This document shows positions 8,797 through 19,162 of a stretch of DNA of 64,000 bases, piece by piece. Position numbers and translations under genes: made by a program. This DNA is from Sulfuricurvum sp. (GTDB lineage Bacteria > Campylobacterota > Campylobacteria > Campylobacterales > Sulfurimonadaceae). A model generated the notes under the pieces. The model was not told the origin of the DNA and searched no databases. It saw nothing but the letters and a program-made list of their open reading frames with translations. Where the stretch lies: the NCBI GenBank assembly GCA_030696775.1, contig JAUYRN010000027.1, positions 1-64,000 on the forward strand. Direction: 5' to 3'. How positions within the stretch are numbered: position 1 is the stretch's first letter; each line of letters begins with the position of its first letter.

Positions 8797-10236
8797 TCAA
8801 ATAAAATTCGGTGCATCGTTGGCAAAAAGGATGATATCCCCCGCACGTGTCACTTCTCCTAGAGTTTTAACCATTTGAGATTTATCACTTAACATTATCA
8901 CTTCAGGCACTCTCAACTCTTTTTCAAACTGCACTGCATTAAGAGCGCCTGTGATAATAGCAATATCAAATACATGATTGATTGCTTCAATAAGCTCAGA
9001 GTTCAGTTCATCCGTACTCTCTACTAGTCCAGGAGTGACAATCACCTTGCGTCCTGTATGAAGTGAACATAAACGGACTCCCTCAAGCATCCCGTCGATA
9101 TTTCCATTGTATCCATCATCGAGGATAATCTTCCCACCTGCATCAATACGCTCTAACCGATGTTCAACACTTTTAAGATTTTTGACGGCTTCTATCATCT
9201 CATCACTGCTCATACCCAACTCATCCGCAATTAAGAGTGCCGCATTGATATTCATAGTCTGAAATCCACCTAACACTGAGGTATGAAAATGATAAGACTG
9301 ATTCCCAAATAACAAATCAAAATCTGTACCGGTCAGTGTTGCATTAAGATTTAAAATCCCATCCCCAAAGAAGGTTACTTTTTCGTGTGGCACATCGGTA
9401 ACCGAGGTATGAATAAAGGCACGTTTGAGTCGATTAGAGTGGATAATCTCCAGCTTAGTCTGCTGAATACGCTCTAACGTTTTAAAATATTCCAAATGTT
9501 GAGGTCCGACTTTTCCTACGACCACGATTTGAGGATTAAGAAGCTGTGTAATCGCATAAATATCACCGATTTCACGAGCACCTGCTTCACACACATAAAT
9601 TTGGGTATTAGCAGGCAAGGATTCATTCACATCACGAATAATGCCACCCAAGGTATTGACACTTCGTGGTGTGGCATAGACGTTAAATTTGGATGCAAGG
9701 ATCTGAGCAATGAAATTTTTCATCGATGTTTTGCCATAGCTTCCCGTCACACATATAATAGTGAGTTCTGACATAGATGCTATTTTTTTCTTCGCTTCCC
9801 GTTTATACGCTTCAAATAAAAACTTTTCAGTTGCCCAAGATAGACCATACGTTAAGAATAAAGGAAAAAAGACACTGTATGTTTGAGAAATACCTTTGAG
9901 AGTACACAGTATATTTAAAAAGAGTGTAATCGAGAATAGGAGGATTAAGAATCTCTTCACACGCCATGTAAGGACAAGCTTTTTATCGAGTTTAATGTGC
10001 CATAGAGCCAACAAAGGAAGATAAACGACCAAAACTAGCGGTGCATACATCCCAAGAGCATAATAGGCTAAAAAGGGAATAACAAAATAAAGTGCATGCC
10101 ACCATGACTTATGATGACGAAGCACAACTCGTTCAATACGATAATCGTACCATTGTAAATTGGTAATCAAATACCATCCCAGTGCCATGACAAAAATAGT
10201 ATTACTCACAAAACCGATTAACTGTATATTATCCAT
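8797..10236 (-). CDS. murF: Mur ligase family, UDP-N-acetylmuramoyl-tripeptide--D-alanyl-D-alanine ligase
   Basis: ATP-binding VTGSYGKTS, VCEAGAREIGDI, LDDGYNGN; next to ddl. Confidence 0.85.
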   Translation of the reverse strand: MDNIQLIGFVSNTIFVMALGWYLITNLQWYDYRIERVVLRHHKSWWHALYFVIPFLAYYALGMYAPLVLVVYLPLLALWHIKLDKKLVLTWRVKRFLILLFSITLFLNILCTLKGISQTYSVFFPLFLTYGLSWATEKFLFEAYKREAKKKIASMSELTIICVTGSYGKTSMKNFIAQILASKFNVYATPRSVNTLGGIIRDVNESLPANTQIYVCEAGAREIGDIYAITQLLNPQIVVVGKVGPQHLEYFKTLERIQQTKLEIIHSNRLKRAFIHTSVTDVPHEKVTFFGDGILNLNATLTGTDFDLLFGNQSYHFHTSVLGGFQTMNINAALLIADELGMSSDEMIEAVKNLKSVEHRLERIDAGGKIILDDGYNGNIDGMLEGVRLCSLHTGRKVIVTPGLVESTDELNSELIEAINHVFDIAIITGALNAVQFEKELRVPEVIMLSDKSQMVKTLGEVTRAGDIILFANDAPNFI

Positions 10237-10961
10237 TAATTTCCTCTCAAATTTTTCTCAATCTCATCTGCAATTAATTTTCCCTCTTTAAAAAGAAAAT
10301 AATGATCCCCTTCAAATGCCACCAATCGTGAATCTGTAATCAGTGTATGTATCACTTCAGCCGTCCATAATGGCGTTGCCGTGTCCGTTGTTCCAAAACA
10401 TAGTAACGCATTATTTTTAAATGCTTTAAAATGCTCACTAAAATCTTCATTAACGACATTTTTAAACGTTTGATACATTGCTTCAGACATTCCGGCTGCA
10501 TCAGGAGCAACGAAAAAACGACGTAACGATGTAAGTCCTGTCAATTTTAAAATTTTAAAGAGAGCGATTTTAACACGGACTTTAAACGGTTTCGGAACTA
10601 AAATTCCAGCAGATGCAACTAAAACTAAAAGATCTGGGTTAAGCAGAGTAGCAACTTTTCCACCAAATGAATGTCCTAATACAATCTCTTTAGAAGCACT
10701 TATCTCATGTAAAAGAAGTTCCATAATGGCAGCGTAGTCCTCAGTAGTAAGAGCAACATCACAATTACTCCCACCAAATCCAGGCATATCGATGTAAATG
10801 TGGCGAAAATCGGGAAGAGTACGCCCAAAGGCTTGCTTCATCAACGCTTTCGAAGAACCCCATCCGTGCAAAAATACAATATCTTTTTTCTGTGCAGGAT
10901 TGAGAATTTCATAGCTAATGGCAAATCCATTGCCCTTATAGAGGAACGATTTTACTGCCAC
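10236..10961 (-). CDS. Alpha/beta hydrolase
   Basis: FLHGWGSS, nucleophile elbow LGHSFGGK, C-terminal EGDHYFLF. Confidence 0.85.
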   Translation of the reverse strand: MAVKSFLYKGNGFAISYEILNPAQKKDIVFLHGWGSSKALMKQAFGRTLPDFRHIYIDMPGFGGSNCDVALTTEDYAAIMELLLHEISASKEIVLGHSFGGKVATLLNPDLLVLVASAGILVPKPFKVRVKIALFKILKLTGLTSLRRFFVAPDAAGMSEAMYQTFKNVVNEDFSEHFKAFKNNALLCFGTTDTATPLWTAEVIHTLITDSRLVAFEGDHYFLFKEGKLIADEIEKNLRGN

Positions 10962-10963
10962 GT

Positions 10964-12001
10964 TTATTTGCCCTTAGCTTGTGAGATAGAGTGAATATAA
11001 TCGTACTGTACTCGAATCTCTTTTTTAGCAGGGAGTGAGCCTAGAAGTTTTGTGATAGAAGCGCTAAAATCTTCAAAAAGATAGTTTGCCATCGAACCCG
11101 GAATAGGATTGACCTCGTTAAGATACACTTCACCCTCGATCTCAAAGAAATCACAACGAATCAGTGCACCCTCAAACAACGGTGTATAAATCGTTTTGAA
11201 TGCTGCTTGCAGCTGTTGAACGAGAGCTTCAGGAATCGATGCTTCAGCTACAGTGCTGGAACGAGAAAAATCGAGGTATTTTTTCTCAAAATCTAAAAAT
11301 TCCGCTTTTTGAGGCTCTTCAACGATGGAATACGTAATCTCACCTCGCGCACTAAAACCGGCAAGATTGTATTCTTTTACCCCGCTGATAAATGGCTCTA
11401 TCAGCATTACCTCATCAAATTCAAATCCGACATCCAAAGCATATTCAAGCTCACTTGCTTCACGAACAATACTGACCCCAATAGAGCTTCCTAAACGTGC
11501 AGGTTTAACGATAAAAGGATACGGTGTGGTAATCATATTACGCTTCTCTTGGGTAATCGCTTCAAAAGGAAGAGTTTTAACCCCCAAAGATGCGGCGAGC
11601 CATTTGGTGTAATGTTTGTCAAAACTGAACATTGATGCTTCTTTACGAGGACCAATAAATGAAATTCCATAAAAATCAAGCAATGCAGCAATCGTACCGT
11701 CTTCACCGTCTCCCCCATGGACAAGGTTCAAAATTGGCATTGTGTGCATCTTGGAGCCAAACATCCCTCTCTGCTCAAAACCACCCTTCATCAATGAAAG
11801 TTGAGGCATTTTAAGATGTTCACCGCGAGAAAAAGTAACCGCTTTCATCTTAGAGCCTTCCACGAGATAAAAGCGATGATCCTGATCACAGAAGATAAAG
11901 CTTAAATCAAATCCTCTGAGTTTTCCTTTGACTGTAATCGCACTAACGATACTGATTTCGTGCTCGAAGCTCGCTCCGCCGAATAAAATAGCTAATTTCA
12001 T
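10964..12001 (-). CDS. ddl: D-alanine--D-alanine ligase
   Basis: LFGGASFEHEISIVSA, LVHGGDGEDGTIAALLDFYGISFIGP, EVNPIPGSM. Confidence 0.93.
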   Translation of the reverse strand: MKLAILFGGASFEHEISIVSAITVKGKLRGFDLSFIFCDQDHRFYLVEGSKMKAVTFSRGEHLKMPQLSLMKGGFEQRGMFGSKMHTMPILNLVHGGDGEDGTIAALLDFYGISFIGPRKEASMFSFDKHYTKWLAASLGVKTLPFEAITQEKRNMITTPYPFIVKPARLGSSIGVSIVREASELEYALDVGFEFDEVMLIEPFISGVKEYNLAGFSARGEITYSIVEEPQKAEFLDFEKKYLDFSRSSTVAEASIPEALVQQLQAAFKTIYTPLFEGALIRCDFFEIEGEVYLNEVNPIPGSMANYLFEDFSASITKLLGSLPAKKEIRVQYDYIHSISQAKGK

Positions 12002-12011
12002 TATTTTCCTT

Positions 12012-12575
12012 TTAGAATTTTTGCAGTTGCTTTAACGCTTCTTTGACTAGCGTTGGGGTATCGGTTGCACTGCACTTACTAAGTGCATTAACAATCACCT
12101 CTTTTTTAAATCCAAGTGATTCAAGCGCCATTAATGCTTCGCTAGATGCACTGGTCGTAAACGTATCGCCTTGGAGCAATATCGCATCGAATCCAGCCAA
12201 TTCGACCATAATCCGTGCAGCACTTTTGGGACCGATCCCCGGAACTTTTTTTAATGCATTGACATCTTTAGATGAAATAATACCCGCAAACTGCTCCGGC
12301 GTAAAGGTGCTGCAAATTGCAAGAGCTGCTTTTGGCCCGATCCCGTTGATTTTTAGCATCCCCTCAAAAAGCGTTTTTTCACCTTTTTGGGAAAATCCAT
12401 AAAGTTGCTGTGCATCTTCACGTATAATATGACTGATATACAATCGCACATTTTGAGTTGTTAATTCACCATAGGTATGGAGACTAATAAACACTTCATA
12501 AATAATTCCATTTACGTCTAAATGAAGTTTATTAGGTTCTTTATACTCGATATTACCGATTAATCCTACTATCAT
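12012..12575 (-). CDS. ruvA: Holliday junction branch migration protein RuvA
   Basis: MIVGLIGNI...; HhH motifs KINGIGPKAALAI and KVPGIGPKSAARIMVEL. Confidence 0.93.
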   Translation of the reverse strand: MIVGLIGNIEYKEPNKLHLDVNGIIYEVFISLHTYGELTTQNVRLYISHIIREDAQQLYGFSQKGEKTLFEGMLKINGIGPKAALAICSTFTPEQFAGIISSKDVNALKKVPGIGPKSAARIMVELAGFDAILLQGDTFTTSASSEALMALESLGFKKEVIVNALSKCSATDTPTLVKEALKQLQKF

Positions 12576-14467
12576 TTACTCAAAACCTTAATACTAAATT
12601 CACCCTCTTCATCTTCATGCAGTCCCAGAACATTTTCATCACTGTTATCTGCAGGAAAATAAGTGACATCCATACGAGGCTCGATCAATTTGAACACTAC
12701 CTCATTATAATTGCGCCAACGGTCATGGTTAACAATACGTGCCTCAAAAATTTTATTTTGCAATGACGTATGTTGATTGCTTATTAGTGCAAGGTAAGAC
12801 TGTTTTTCAGCAAATTCATCCTGTAATGACTCAAGCTTATGTCGAAACTGCAAAAACTGCTGGTATTTTTGGACATATACGGAAGGGGGAGCGATATTAT
12901 TTCGTTTATAGTGAATCAATTTTTGTTTAATATCCTCATAGGCGTTCTTGTTCTCTTTCATAGTATTCTCATACTCTAAAAGCTCTTTTTCAACACTGTA
13001 AAGCGCTTTCTTGGCTTCATTCATTTTTATTTCTTCGTCATCTAAACTATCACGTGATTCATTCAAAAGAGGATCGATCGTTAAAACATTTTCCCCACCC
13101 TGAAGCTTTTTAATTTCAATGCTCTTAGATGCAGTCAACTTTGTATGCGATCCTAATAATTCAATAAAAATCTCTTTTGCACGTACTTTTCCGCCAACAG
13201 CTTGGGTAATGAAAACACGATCTCCTTCAACTTCACCATGTTCAAGTCGAGTAATATGAATTTCTTTTCCATAGGCTTTGCCTTTGTGAATATTAATCGA
13301 TAATTCATCCGCAATAACGGTAGCGCTGCTATGGACTTGCCCCTCGATGTTTGCTTTGTGTGCGGTAATCTTTGCTTCTGCTCCAACATTTCCTTCGATA
13401 TTAATGACGTTTACTGTTACTGCCATTCCAGTGCCTATGGCATCTTTGAGGGAGTCTTTTTCCTTGACATTAATGGATACATCCGCGTCAAGTTCGGTAT
13501 CAATAGATCCAGTAGAGCGAAAACTGATCTCACTCACATCCATTTCAGTTTTAATATCATACATCCCGCCTTCGAATGTCACATATCCACCAACAGATGC
13601 ATAAAAACCTACCGTCGTATCGCTCTCATCACGTCTAATTTTGTCACTAATTGTAAAAGTAGGCTCATTACGGGCAACAGGTTCTTTTGGAACAATCAAT
13701 TCACCTCGAACATTTCGACCTAACGTACCCTTTATGGGTTTAATGTATTCAATCAATAAATCATCTTTCACTACACTGACAATATAACCACGCTTAGCGT
13801 AATTAATTCTGCCATCTTCGTCCATATCCTGATGTTTTTTGTCATAATGCAATATAAGCTTGTCATCAATTGTCAAGATAGGCTCGAACCCTTCAGCAAC
13901 AATGAAACGTTCTTGTGTTTCAAACTGATACGTTCCATTTATTCTTACTTTCGCAATGACTTCAGACAAGTTAGACGACATCATTGAATCAAACATACCG
14001 ATAAACACATTAGCTCTTAGCTTTTTCTTTTTAATAAGTTCAAAAAAATTACTCTCAAACGTTTCATTGTAAGTTGCTAGACTGCCCGCTTTGATCGTCA
14101 AATAAATTTTGCACAGTGTTCCATTTCCGGCAATAGAAATATCTAATAAATCTAAAGGTCCAGCTTGTGTTATCGTAAAAATTTCTATTTCATAAATTTG
14201 CTTGAGTTCAAATTTCGGGTTTAGATACATCTCTTCAGTAATATCCGCAAGTTCCTCTGGATTTACCTCAATCCAATCGTCACCATCCGTAAGAAGACGA
14301 ATAAAGGTTTGTGTTTCTAAAAGTCTAAAATCAAGTGTTTTGATGGAAACTTTGTGATTACTAGCAACGCCCATCAACTCTTTGGCGACATTACTTGTTC
14401 GAATCACAATAGAAGGTATTTGAGAGGAAGTAGTAGAGAATTCAGTTTTTTTTGCAAACAATGCCAT
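12572..14467 (-). CDS. DUF342/FapA-family protein
   Basis: ORF 12572..14506 with FapA-like beta-helix (VEGDRVFITQAVGGKVRAKEIFIELLGSHTKLTASKSIEIKKLQGGEN) and a coiled coil. The Met at 14467, preceded by GGAGG, is the likely start. Confidence 0.78.
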   Translation of the reverse strand: MALFAKKTEFSTTSSQIPSIVIRTSNVAKELMGVASNHKVSIKTLDFRLLETQTFIRLLTDGDDWIEVNPEELADITEEMYLNPKFELKQIYEIEIFTITQAGPLDLLDISIAGNGTLCKIYLTIKAGSLATYNETFESNFFELIKKKKLRANVFIGMFDSMMSSNLSEVIAKVRINGTYQFETQERFIVAEGFEPILTIDDKLILHYDKKHQDMDEDGRINYAKRGYIVSVVKDDLLIEYIKPIKGTLGRNVRGELIVPKEPVARNEPTFTISDKIRRDESDTTVGFYASVGGYVTFEGGMYDIKTEMDVSEISFRSTGSIDTELDADVSINVKEKDSLKDAIGTGMAVTVNVINIEGNVGAEAKITAHKANIEGQVHSSATVIADELSINIHKGKAYGKEIHITRLEHGEVEGDRVFITQAVGGKVRAKEIFIELLGSHTKLTASKSIEIKKLQGGENVLTIDPLLNESRDSLDDEEIKMNEAKKALYSVEKELLEYENTMKENKNAYEDIKQKLIHYKRNNIAPPSVYVQKYQQFLQFRHKLESLQDEFAEKQSYLALISNQHTSLQNKIFEARIVNHDRWRNYNEVVFKLIEPRMDVTYFPADNSDENVLGLHEDEEGEFSIKVLSK

Positions 14468-14485
14468 CAAAGTCCTCCACACAAT

Positions 14486-14549
14486 ATAATGAGCTATTTT
14501 AATCACATATCGGTTAAACTTACGTAAATTTTAAGAAATGGCTCATTAT
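14486..14549. repeat. 9-bp perfect inverted repeat ATAATGAGC / GCTCATTAT bracketing a divergent intergenic region
   Basis: Arms 14486-14494 and 14541-14549; the right arm ends 2 nt before the murJ ATG. Confidence 0.75.
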
Positions 14550-14551
14550 CT

Positions 14552-15955
14552 ATGTTCAAATCCGTATTTTCCAACTCTTTTGGCATTCTCATCTCTCGTG
14601 TCACAGGTCTTGGCCGAGATGTTTTGATGACCTCTGTTTTGGGTGCTAATATGTGGAGTGACATTTTTTTAATGGCATTCAAGTTCCCCAATCTTTTTCG
14701 CCGCATTTTTGCGGAAGGGTCATTCACCCAAAGCTTTATGCCCTCATACATTGCTTCAGGACAAAAAAGTGTCTTTGCCGTTGCTATTTTTATTCGCTTT
14801 ATGGTATTTATTGTCGCTTTGTCCTTTTTGGTCACCCTCTTTCCTGAATTTTTTACGAAACTTTTGGCATGGGACTGGGGTAAAGATCTTATTAGTAAAA
14901 CAGCACCCCTTACGATGATTAATTTTTGGTACTTGGACCTCATCTTTATTGTCACCTTTTTAGGGACGCTGTTGCAACACAAAGAACATTTTTTTACAAC
15001 TGCTTTTTCGACCGTTTGGCTCAATATCGCTATGATTGCAGCTTTGCTGCTCTTCAGTAAAAGCGATCCGAAAACGATCGTTTATGCTCTGAGTTTTTCG
15101 ATTCTCATTGGTGGAGTATTACAAGTACTAACGCATCTTTATTCGATTCGACAGAAAGGATTGTTAAAGATTCTTGTAGGAGGCTGGAAATATCGAAAAA
15201 CCAAAAATGTCAAAGCCGAAGAATCTAAATTTGCTTCCCTTTTCTTCCCATCACTTTTAGGTAATTCTACGGCACAAATTGCATCATTTATCGACACCAG
15301 TTTAGCCTCATTTTTAACAGCAGGTTCAGTATCCTATCTCTTTTACGCCAACCGTGTTTTTCAGCTCCCATTCGCCATTATTGCCCTTGCCATCACTACC
15401 GCATTATTTCCAACCATTGCCAAAGCAATCAAAAATGAAAACCTCACCCTCGCCTATAAAAATCTTCACAAATCTTTTTGGCTGCTGAGCGCTTTACTCG
15501 GGCTGTCCGTTTTGGGGGGAATGCTCTTAGCGGAACCTATTATCTGGCTGTTGTTTGAGAGAGGTAATTTTACGATACAAGACACGCACAATACGGCAGA
15601 TGTTTTGGTGATGTACATGGTCGGACTGATCCCTTTTGGACTGGCAAAGCTTTTTTCTCTCTATTTATACGCCATGCACAAGCATCTCAAAGCTGCCAAA
15701 ATAGCCGGAGTATCCCTCATTGTTAACATCATTTTTTCTCTTCTTCTCATGCATCCTATGGGAGCAGCCGGATTAGCGTTGGCAGGGAGTATCGGCGGGG
15801 CAGTACAGCTTATTCTTACAGCCAGAGAAATAGGATGGGGAATAGTATTGAATCTGCTAAAAACCAGATACAGTTTCTATTTTATCCTTGGAGTAGGCAC
15901 TTTTGGGGTATTATTTTACAATCTAAATCATTTTTTACTGAACCTAATACGATAA
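14552..15955 (+). CDS. murJ: Lipid II flippase MurJ
   Basis: Multi-TM MATE-like protein: SRVTGLGRDVLMTSVLGAN, FPNLFRRIFAEGSFTQSFMP. Confidence 0.93.
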   Translation: MFKSVFSNSFGILISRVTGLGRDVLMTSVLGANMWSDIFLMAFKFPNLFRRIFAEGSFTQSFMPSYIASGQKSVFAVAIFIRFMVFIVALSFLVTLFPEFFTKLLAWDWGKDLISKTAPLTMINFWYLDLIFIVTFLGTLLQHKEHFFTTAFSTVWLNIAMIAALLLFSKSDPKTIVYALSFSILIGGVLQVLTHLYSIRQKGLLKILVGGWKYRKTKNVKAEESKFASLFFPSLLGNSTAQIASFIDTSLASFLTAGSVSYLFYANRVFQLPFAIIALAITTALFPTIAKAIKNENLTLAYKNLHKSFWLLSALLGLSVLGGMLLAEPIIWLLFERGNFTIQDTHNTADVLVMYMVGLIPFGLAKLFSLYLYAMHKHLKAAKIAGVSLIVNIIFSLLLMHPMGAAGLALAGSIGGAVQLILTAREIGWGIVLNLLKTRYSFYFILGVGTFGVLFYNLNHFLLNLIR

Positions 15956-15965
15956 AAGAGAGCCT

Positions 15966-17363
15966 ATGTTTATTTATGACAGCGTGAAAAAAACAAAACT
16001 AGAATTTAAATCACTTATTGAAGGTAAAGTTTCACTTTATGTTTGCGGACCAACTGTTTATGATGACGCTCATTTAGGACACGCTAAAAGTGCACTGGTA
16101 TTCGATCTCTTACGACGTGTATTAGAAGCAGATGGATATGAAGTGACGTATGCACGCAACATTACCGATATTGACGATAAAATCATCAACAAAGCACTGG
16201 AACTGGGTGTAACGACCAATGAGATTGCCACTGTCTATACTGCCGCCTACCATCGAGATATGAATACCATAGGAATTCGTCCTCCGACACTTGAGCCAAA
16301 AGCGACCGAATCCATCGACGCAATGGCTGAGATGATCCAAAAACTCCTTGATAAAAAACATGCCTATACTATCAGCAATGGTGACATCTATTTTGATACC
16401 GCCAGCGATAAAAACTACCTCAGTCTCTCCAACCGCCAAAGCAATGAAACCATCAGCCGTGTCGAAAAAGTGAGCGAAAAACGTTCCGAAGCCGATTTTG
16501 CTTTATGGAAAGCGGTTCATGATGAGAGTGTCGCATTTGACTCTCCGTTTGGTCGCGGACGCCCAGGATGGCATTTGGAATGTTCTGCGATGATTGAGCA
16601 GTATGTACGTCAGGGTGAAGGGCAATACGCCATAGATATACATGGCGGTGGAGCCGACCTACTCTTTCCTCATCATGAAAATGAGGCTGCACAAACACGC
16701 TGTGCTACGAACCATGAACTCGCAGCCTACTGGATGCACAACGGTTTTGTCACCATTGACGGTGAGAAAATGTCCAAAAGTTTAGGAAACAGTTTCTTCC
16801 TCAAAGATGCTCTAAAAGTCTACGACGGTGAAGTGCTCCGTTTTTATCTCACCAGTACTCATTACCGAGGTGATTTTAATTTTAATGAAGAAGACCTCAT
16901 AGCCTCCAAAAAAAGGCTCGATCGCCTCTACCGTCTTAAAAAAAGACTTTTTGGTCTGGATGCCCCTGAAATCAAAACCGATTTCAACGCCGCTCTTTTA
17001 GAAGTTTTGAATGATGATTTGAATGTTTCAAAAGCGTATGCACTCATTGATGAACTCATTTCGACTGCCAACGATGCACTTGATACGAATCCTAAAGACA
17101 AAGGATATCGTCAATCACTCCTCTCATCCTTGTCTTTCATTGAAACCGTATTGGGATTTGGAGGGCAAAACCCTTTTGAATATTTTCAATTTGGATTGGA
17201 TGAAGCGGTTAAAATAAAAATTAACAATCTTGTTACTCAACGTAATATTGCCAAAAAAGAGAAAGATTTTGCAACGTCGGATGCGATTCGTGATGAGCTT
17301 ACCGCATTAGGAATATCCATTATGGATACACCTCAGGGAACCTTTTGGGAGAGTCGAGATTGA
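15966..17363 (+). CDS. cysS: Cysteinyl-tRNA synthetase
   Basis: VCGPTVYDDAHLGHAKSALVFD, GWHLECSAM, EKMSKSLGN. Confidence 0.96.
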   Translation: MFIYDSVKKTKLEFKSLIEGKVSLYVCGPTVYDDAHLGHAKSALVFDLLRRVLEADGYEVTYARNITDIDDKIINKALELGVTTNEIATVYTAAYHRDMNTIGIRPPTLEPKATESIDAMAEMIQKLLDKKHAYTISNGDIYFDTASDKNYLSLSNRQSNETISRVEKVSEKRSEADFALWKAVHDESVAFDSPFGRGRPGWHLECSAMIEQYVRQGEGQYAIDIHGGGADLLFPHHENEAAQTRCATNHELAAYWMHNGFVTIDGEKMSKSLGNSFFLKDALKVYDGEVLRFYLTSTHYRGDFNFNEEDLIASKKRLDRLYRLKKRLFGLDAPEIKTDFNAALLEVLNDDLNVSKAYALIDELISTANDALDTNPKDKGYRQSLLSSLSFIETVLGFGGQNPFEYFQFGLDEAVKIKINNLVTQRNIAKKEKDFATSDAIRDELTALGISIMDTPQGTFWESRD

Positions 17364-19081
17364 AATTTCAAGATACTTATAAACGTTACTGGCCTTATAT
17401 CAAAGGCTACAAATTTCAATATTTTATGGTTCTGATCGGAATAATACTGACCGTTACTGCAACTGCCGGAACAGCTCATATTATGCAACCGCTTATGGAC
17501 AATATGTTCATTAAAAAAGAACCCGGAATGCTCTATATTATCCCGGCTTTGTTAATAGGGATTTATACGTTAAAGTCCATTGGACGCTATATCCAATCTA
17601 TTTTTACCACGTACATTGGTATGCATATTGTTTCCCGCCTTCGCGAAGGTTTACTCTCTAAAATGCTTTATATGGACATGCAGTTTCTCTACATTAACCG
17701 AAGCGGTGAGCTCATCTCGCGCATTACCAATGACATCGCACGAGTACAGTACTTTGTCTCCAAAATGCTGCCTGAATTGGTACAGGAAAGTTTCACCGTT
17801 ATCGCCTTGGTCGGTTACGTCATTTATCTCAATGCGACGTTGGCATTTTGGGCACTGTTTGTCATGCCCGTTGTAATCTTTCCTCTCATTAAAATCACTC
17901 GACGCCTGAAAAAACTCTCGCACCGTTCTCAAGAAAAAAATGCTGATCTTATGACCCGTCTCACTGAAGTGTTTAATAACAGTGAAATCATCAAAGCCAA
18001 TGCAACCGAAGACTATGAAATGAGACGATTTAAAGATGAAAATGATCATTTTTTCAAACTCAACATGAAAGCAACCTATACCGGTGAACTGGTATCGCCG
18101 ATCATGGAGATGATAGCTTCCATAGGTCTTGCCGCTGTGATCTTTATCGGTGGACAGCAGGTTTATTCGGGTGCTATGAGTGTGGGAGAGTTTACCGCTT
18201 TTTTAACGGCTATTGGTTTGGTCTTTCAACCTCTTCGCCGTGTCAGTGCTATCTACAGTAAAATCCAAGATGCCCAAGCTGCCAGTGAACGAGTATTTCA
18301 CATTTTCGATTTAGATAATTCCATTAAAGACGGTCCCGTTTCACTAAGCGAACCCATCACTCAGGTAGATTTCGACAATGTCACTCTCAATTTTGGCGAA
18401 AAAGCCGCTTTATCCAATCTCAATTTGACCATTTCAAAAGGACAAACCATTGCCCTCATCGGTCAAAGCGGTGGAGGCAAAAGCTCTCTTATCAACCTTC
18501 TTTTACGCTTTTATGACCCTGATGAGGGAAATATACGTATTAACAACCAAGATCTTAAAAATTACACTCAAAATTCTCTTCGTCATCAAATTGCAGCAGT
18601 TTCTCAACGCGTCTATATCTTCCAAGATACATTAGCCGCCAACGTTGCCTACGGTACCGAAGTAGATGAAAGTCAAGTACTTTATGCTTTGAAAATTGCA
18701 GATGCACTTGACTTTGTCAATGAACTTCCGGATGGAATTCATACCGTGATGCAAGAGTTTGGTGTCAATCTTTCAGGTGGTCAGCGTCAACGCATTGCAA
18801 TTGCTCGTGCCGTTTACAAACATGCTTCATTGCTAATTTTAGATGAAGCCACAAGTGCACTGGATAATGAAAGTGAAAAACGAATTCAAAGTGCCCTGGA
18901 GAGTTATGCCAAAGATAAAATTACCATTATTATCGCACACAGACTCAGCACGATTGAACATGCCGATGTAATTTTATACTTTGATTCAGGTGAGATTATC
19001 GCACGGGGCTCCCACCAGCAACTTTTAGAAACATCAGAAAATTACCGCAGACTCGCAGGAAAAATGGAAGCTTCATCATAA
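17360..19081 (+). CDS. msbA: MsbA-like ABC transporter, permease/ATPase fusion
   Basis: LIGQSGGGKSSLINLLLRFYDP, LSGGQRQRIAIARA, LLILDEATSALDNESE. The track start at 17345 overlaps cysS; a start close to 17360 (LKFQDTYKRYW) is plausible. Confidence 0.87.
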   Translation: MKFQDTYKRYWPYIKGYKFQYFMVLIGIILTVTATAGTAHIMQPLMDNMFIKKEPGMLYIIPALLIGIYTLKSIGRYIQSIFTTYIGMHIVSRLREGLLSKMLYMDMQFLYINRSGELISRITNDIARVQYFVSKMLPELVQESFTVIALVGYVIYLNATLAFWALFVMPVVIFPLIKITRRLKKLSHRSQEKNADLMTRLTEVFNNSEIIKANATEDYEMRRFKDENDHFFKLNMKATYTGELVSPIMEMIASIGLAAVIFIGGQQVYSGAMSVGEFTAFLTAIGLVFQPLRRVSAIYSKIQDAQAASERVFHIFDLDNSIKDGPVSLSEPITQVDFDNVTLNFGEKAALSNLNLTISKGQTIALIGQSGGGKSSLINLLLRFYDPDEGNIRINNQDLKNYTQNSLRHQIAAVSQRVYIFQDTLAANVAYGTEVDESQVLYALKIADALDFVNELPDGIHTVMQEFGVNLSGGQRQRIAIARAVYKHASLLILDEATSALDNESEKRIQSALESYAKDKITIIIAHRLSTIEHADVILYFDSGEIIARGSHQQLLETSENYRRLAGKMEASS

Positions 19082-19162
19082 AGAACACTATAATCTAAAT
19101 GAAGTCTAACCTTTTTTTGAGTATAATCACTATTATTTACTCTTTTGTTAGGTAGGGGCACA

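Noticed and set aside
13331-13723. 130-aa plus-strand ORF with Cys-rich start
   Set aside because: Antisense to the DUF342 gene; shadow ORF.
14538-14624. Short ORF ATGGCTCATTAT... overlapping the murJ start out of frame
   Set aside because: No good ribosome-binding site and no supporting evidence; could arise by chance.
14503-15024. 173-aa minus-strand ORF
   Set aside because: Antisense to murJ; basic, domain-free translation.
16122-16439. 105-aa minus-strand ORF
   Set aside because: Antisense to cysS; no recognisable motifs.
17651-18049. 132-aa minus-strand ORF
   Set aside because: Antisense to the msbA-like gene; no independent support.
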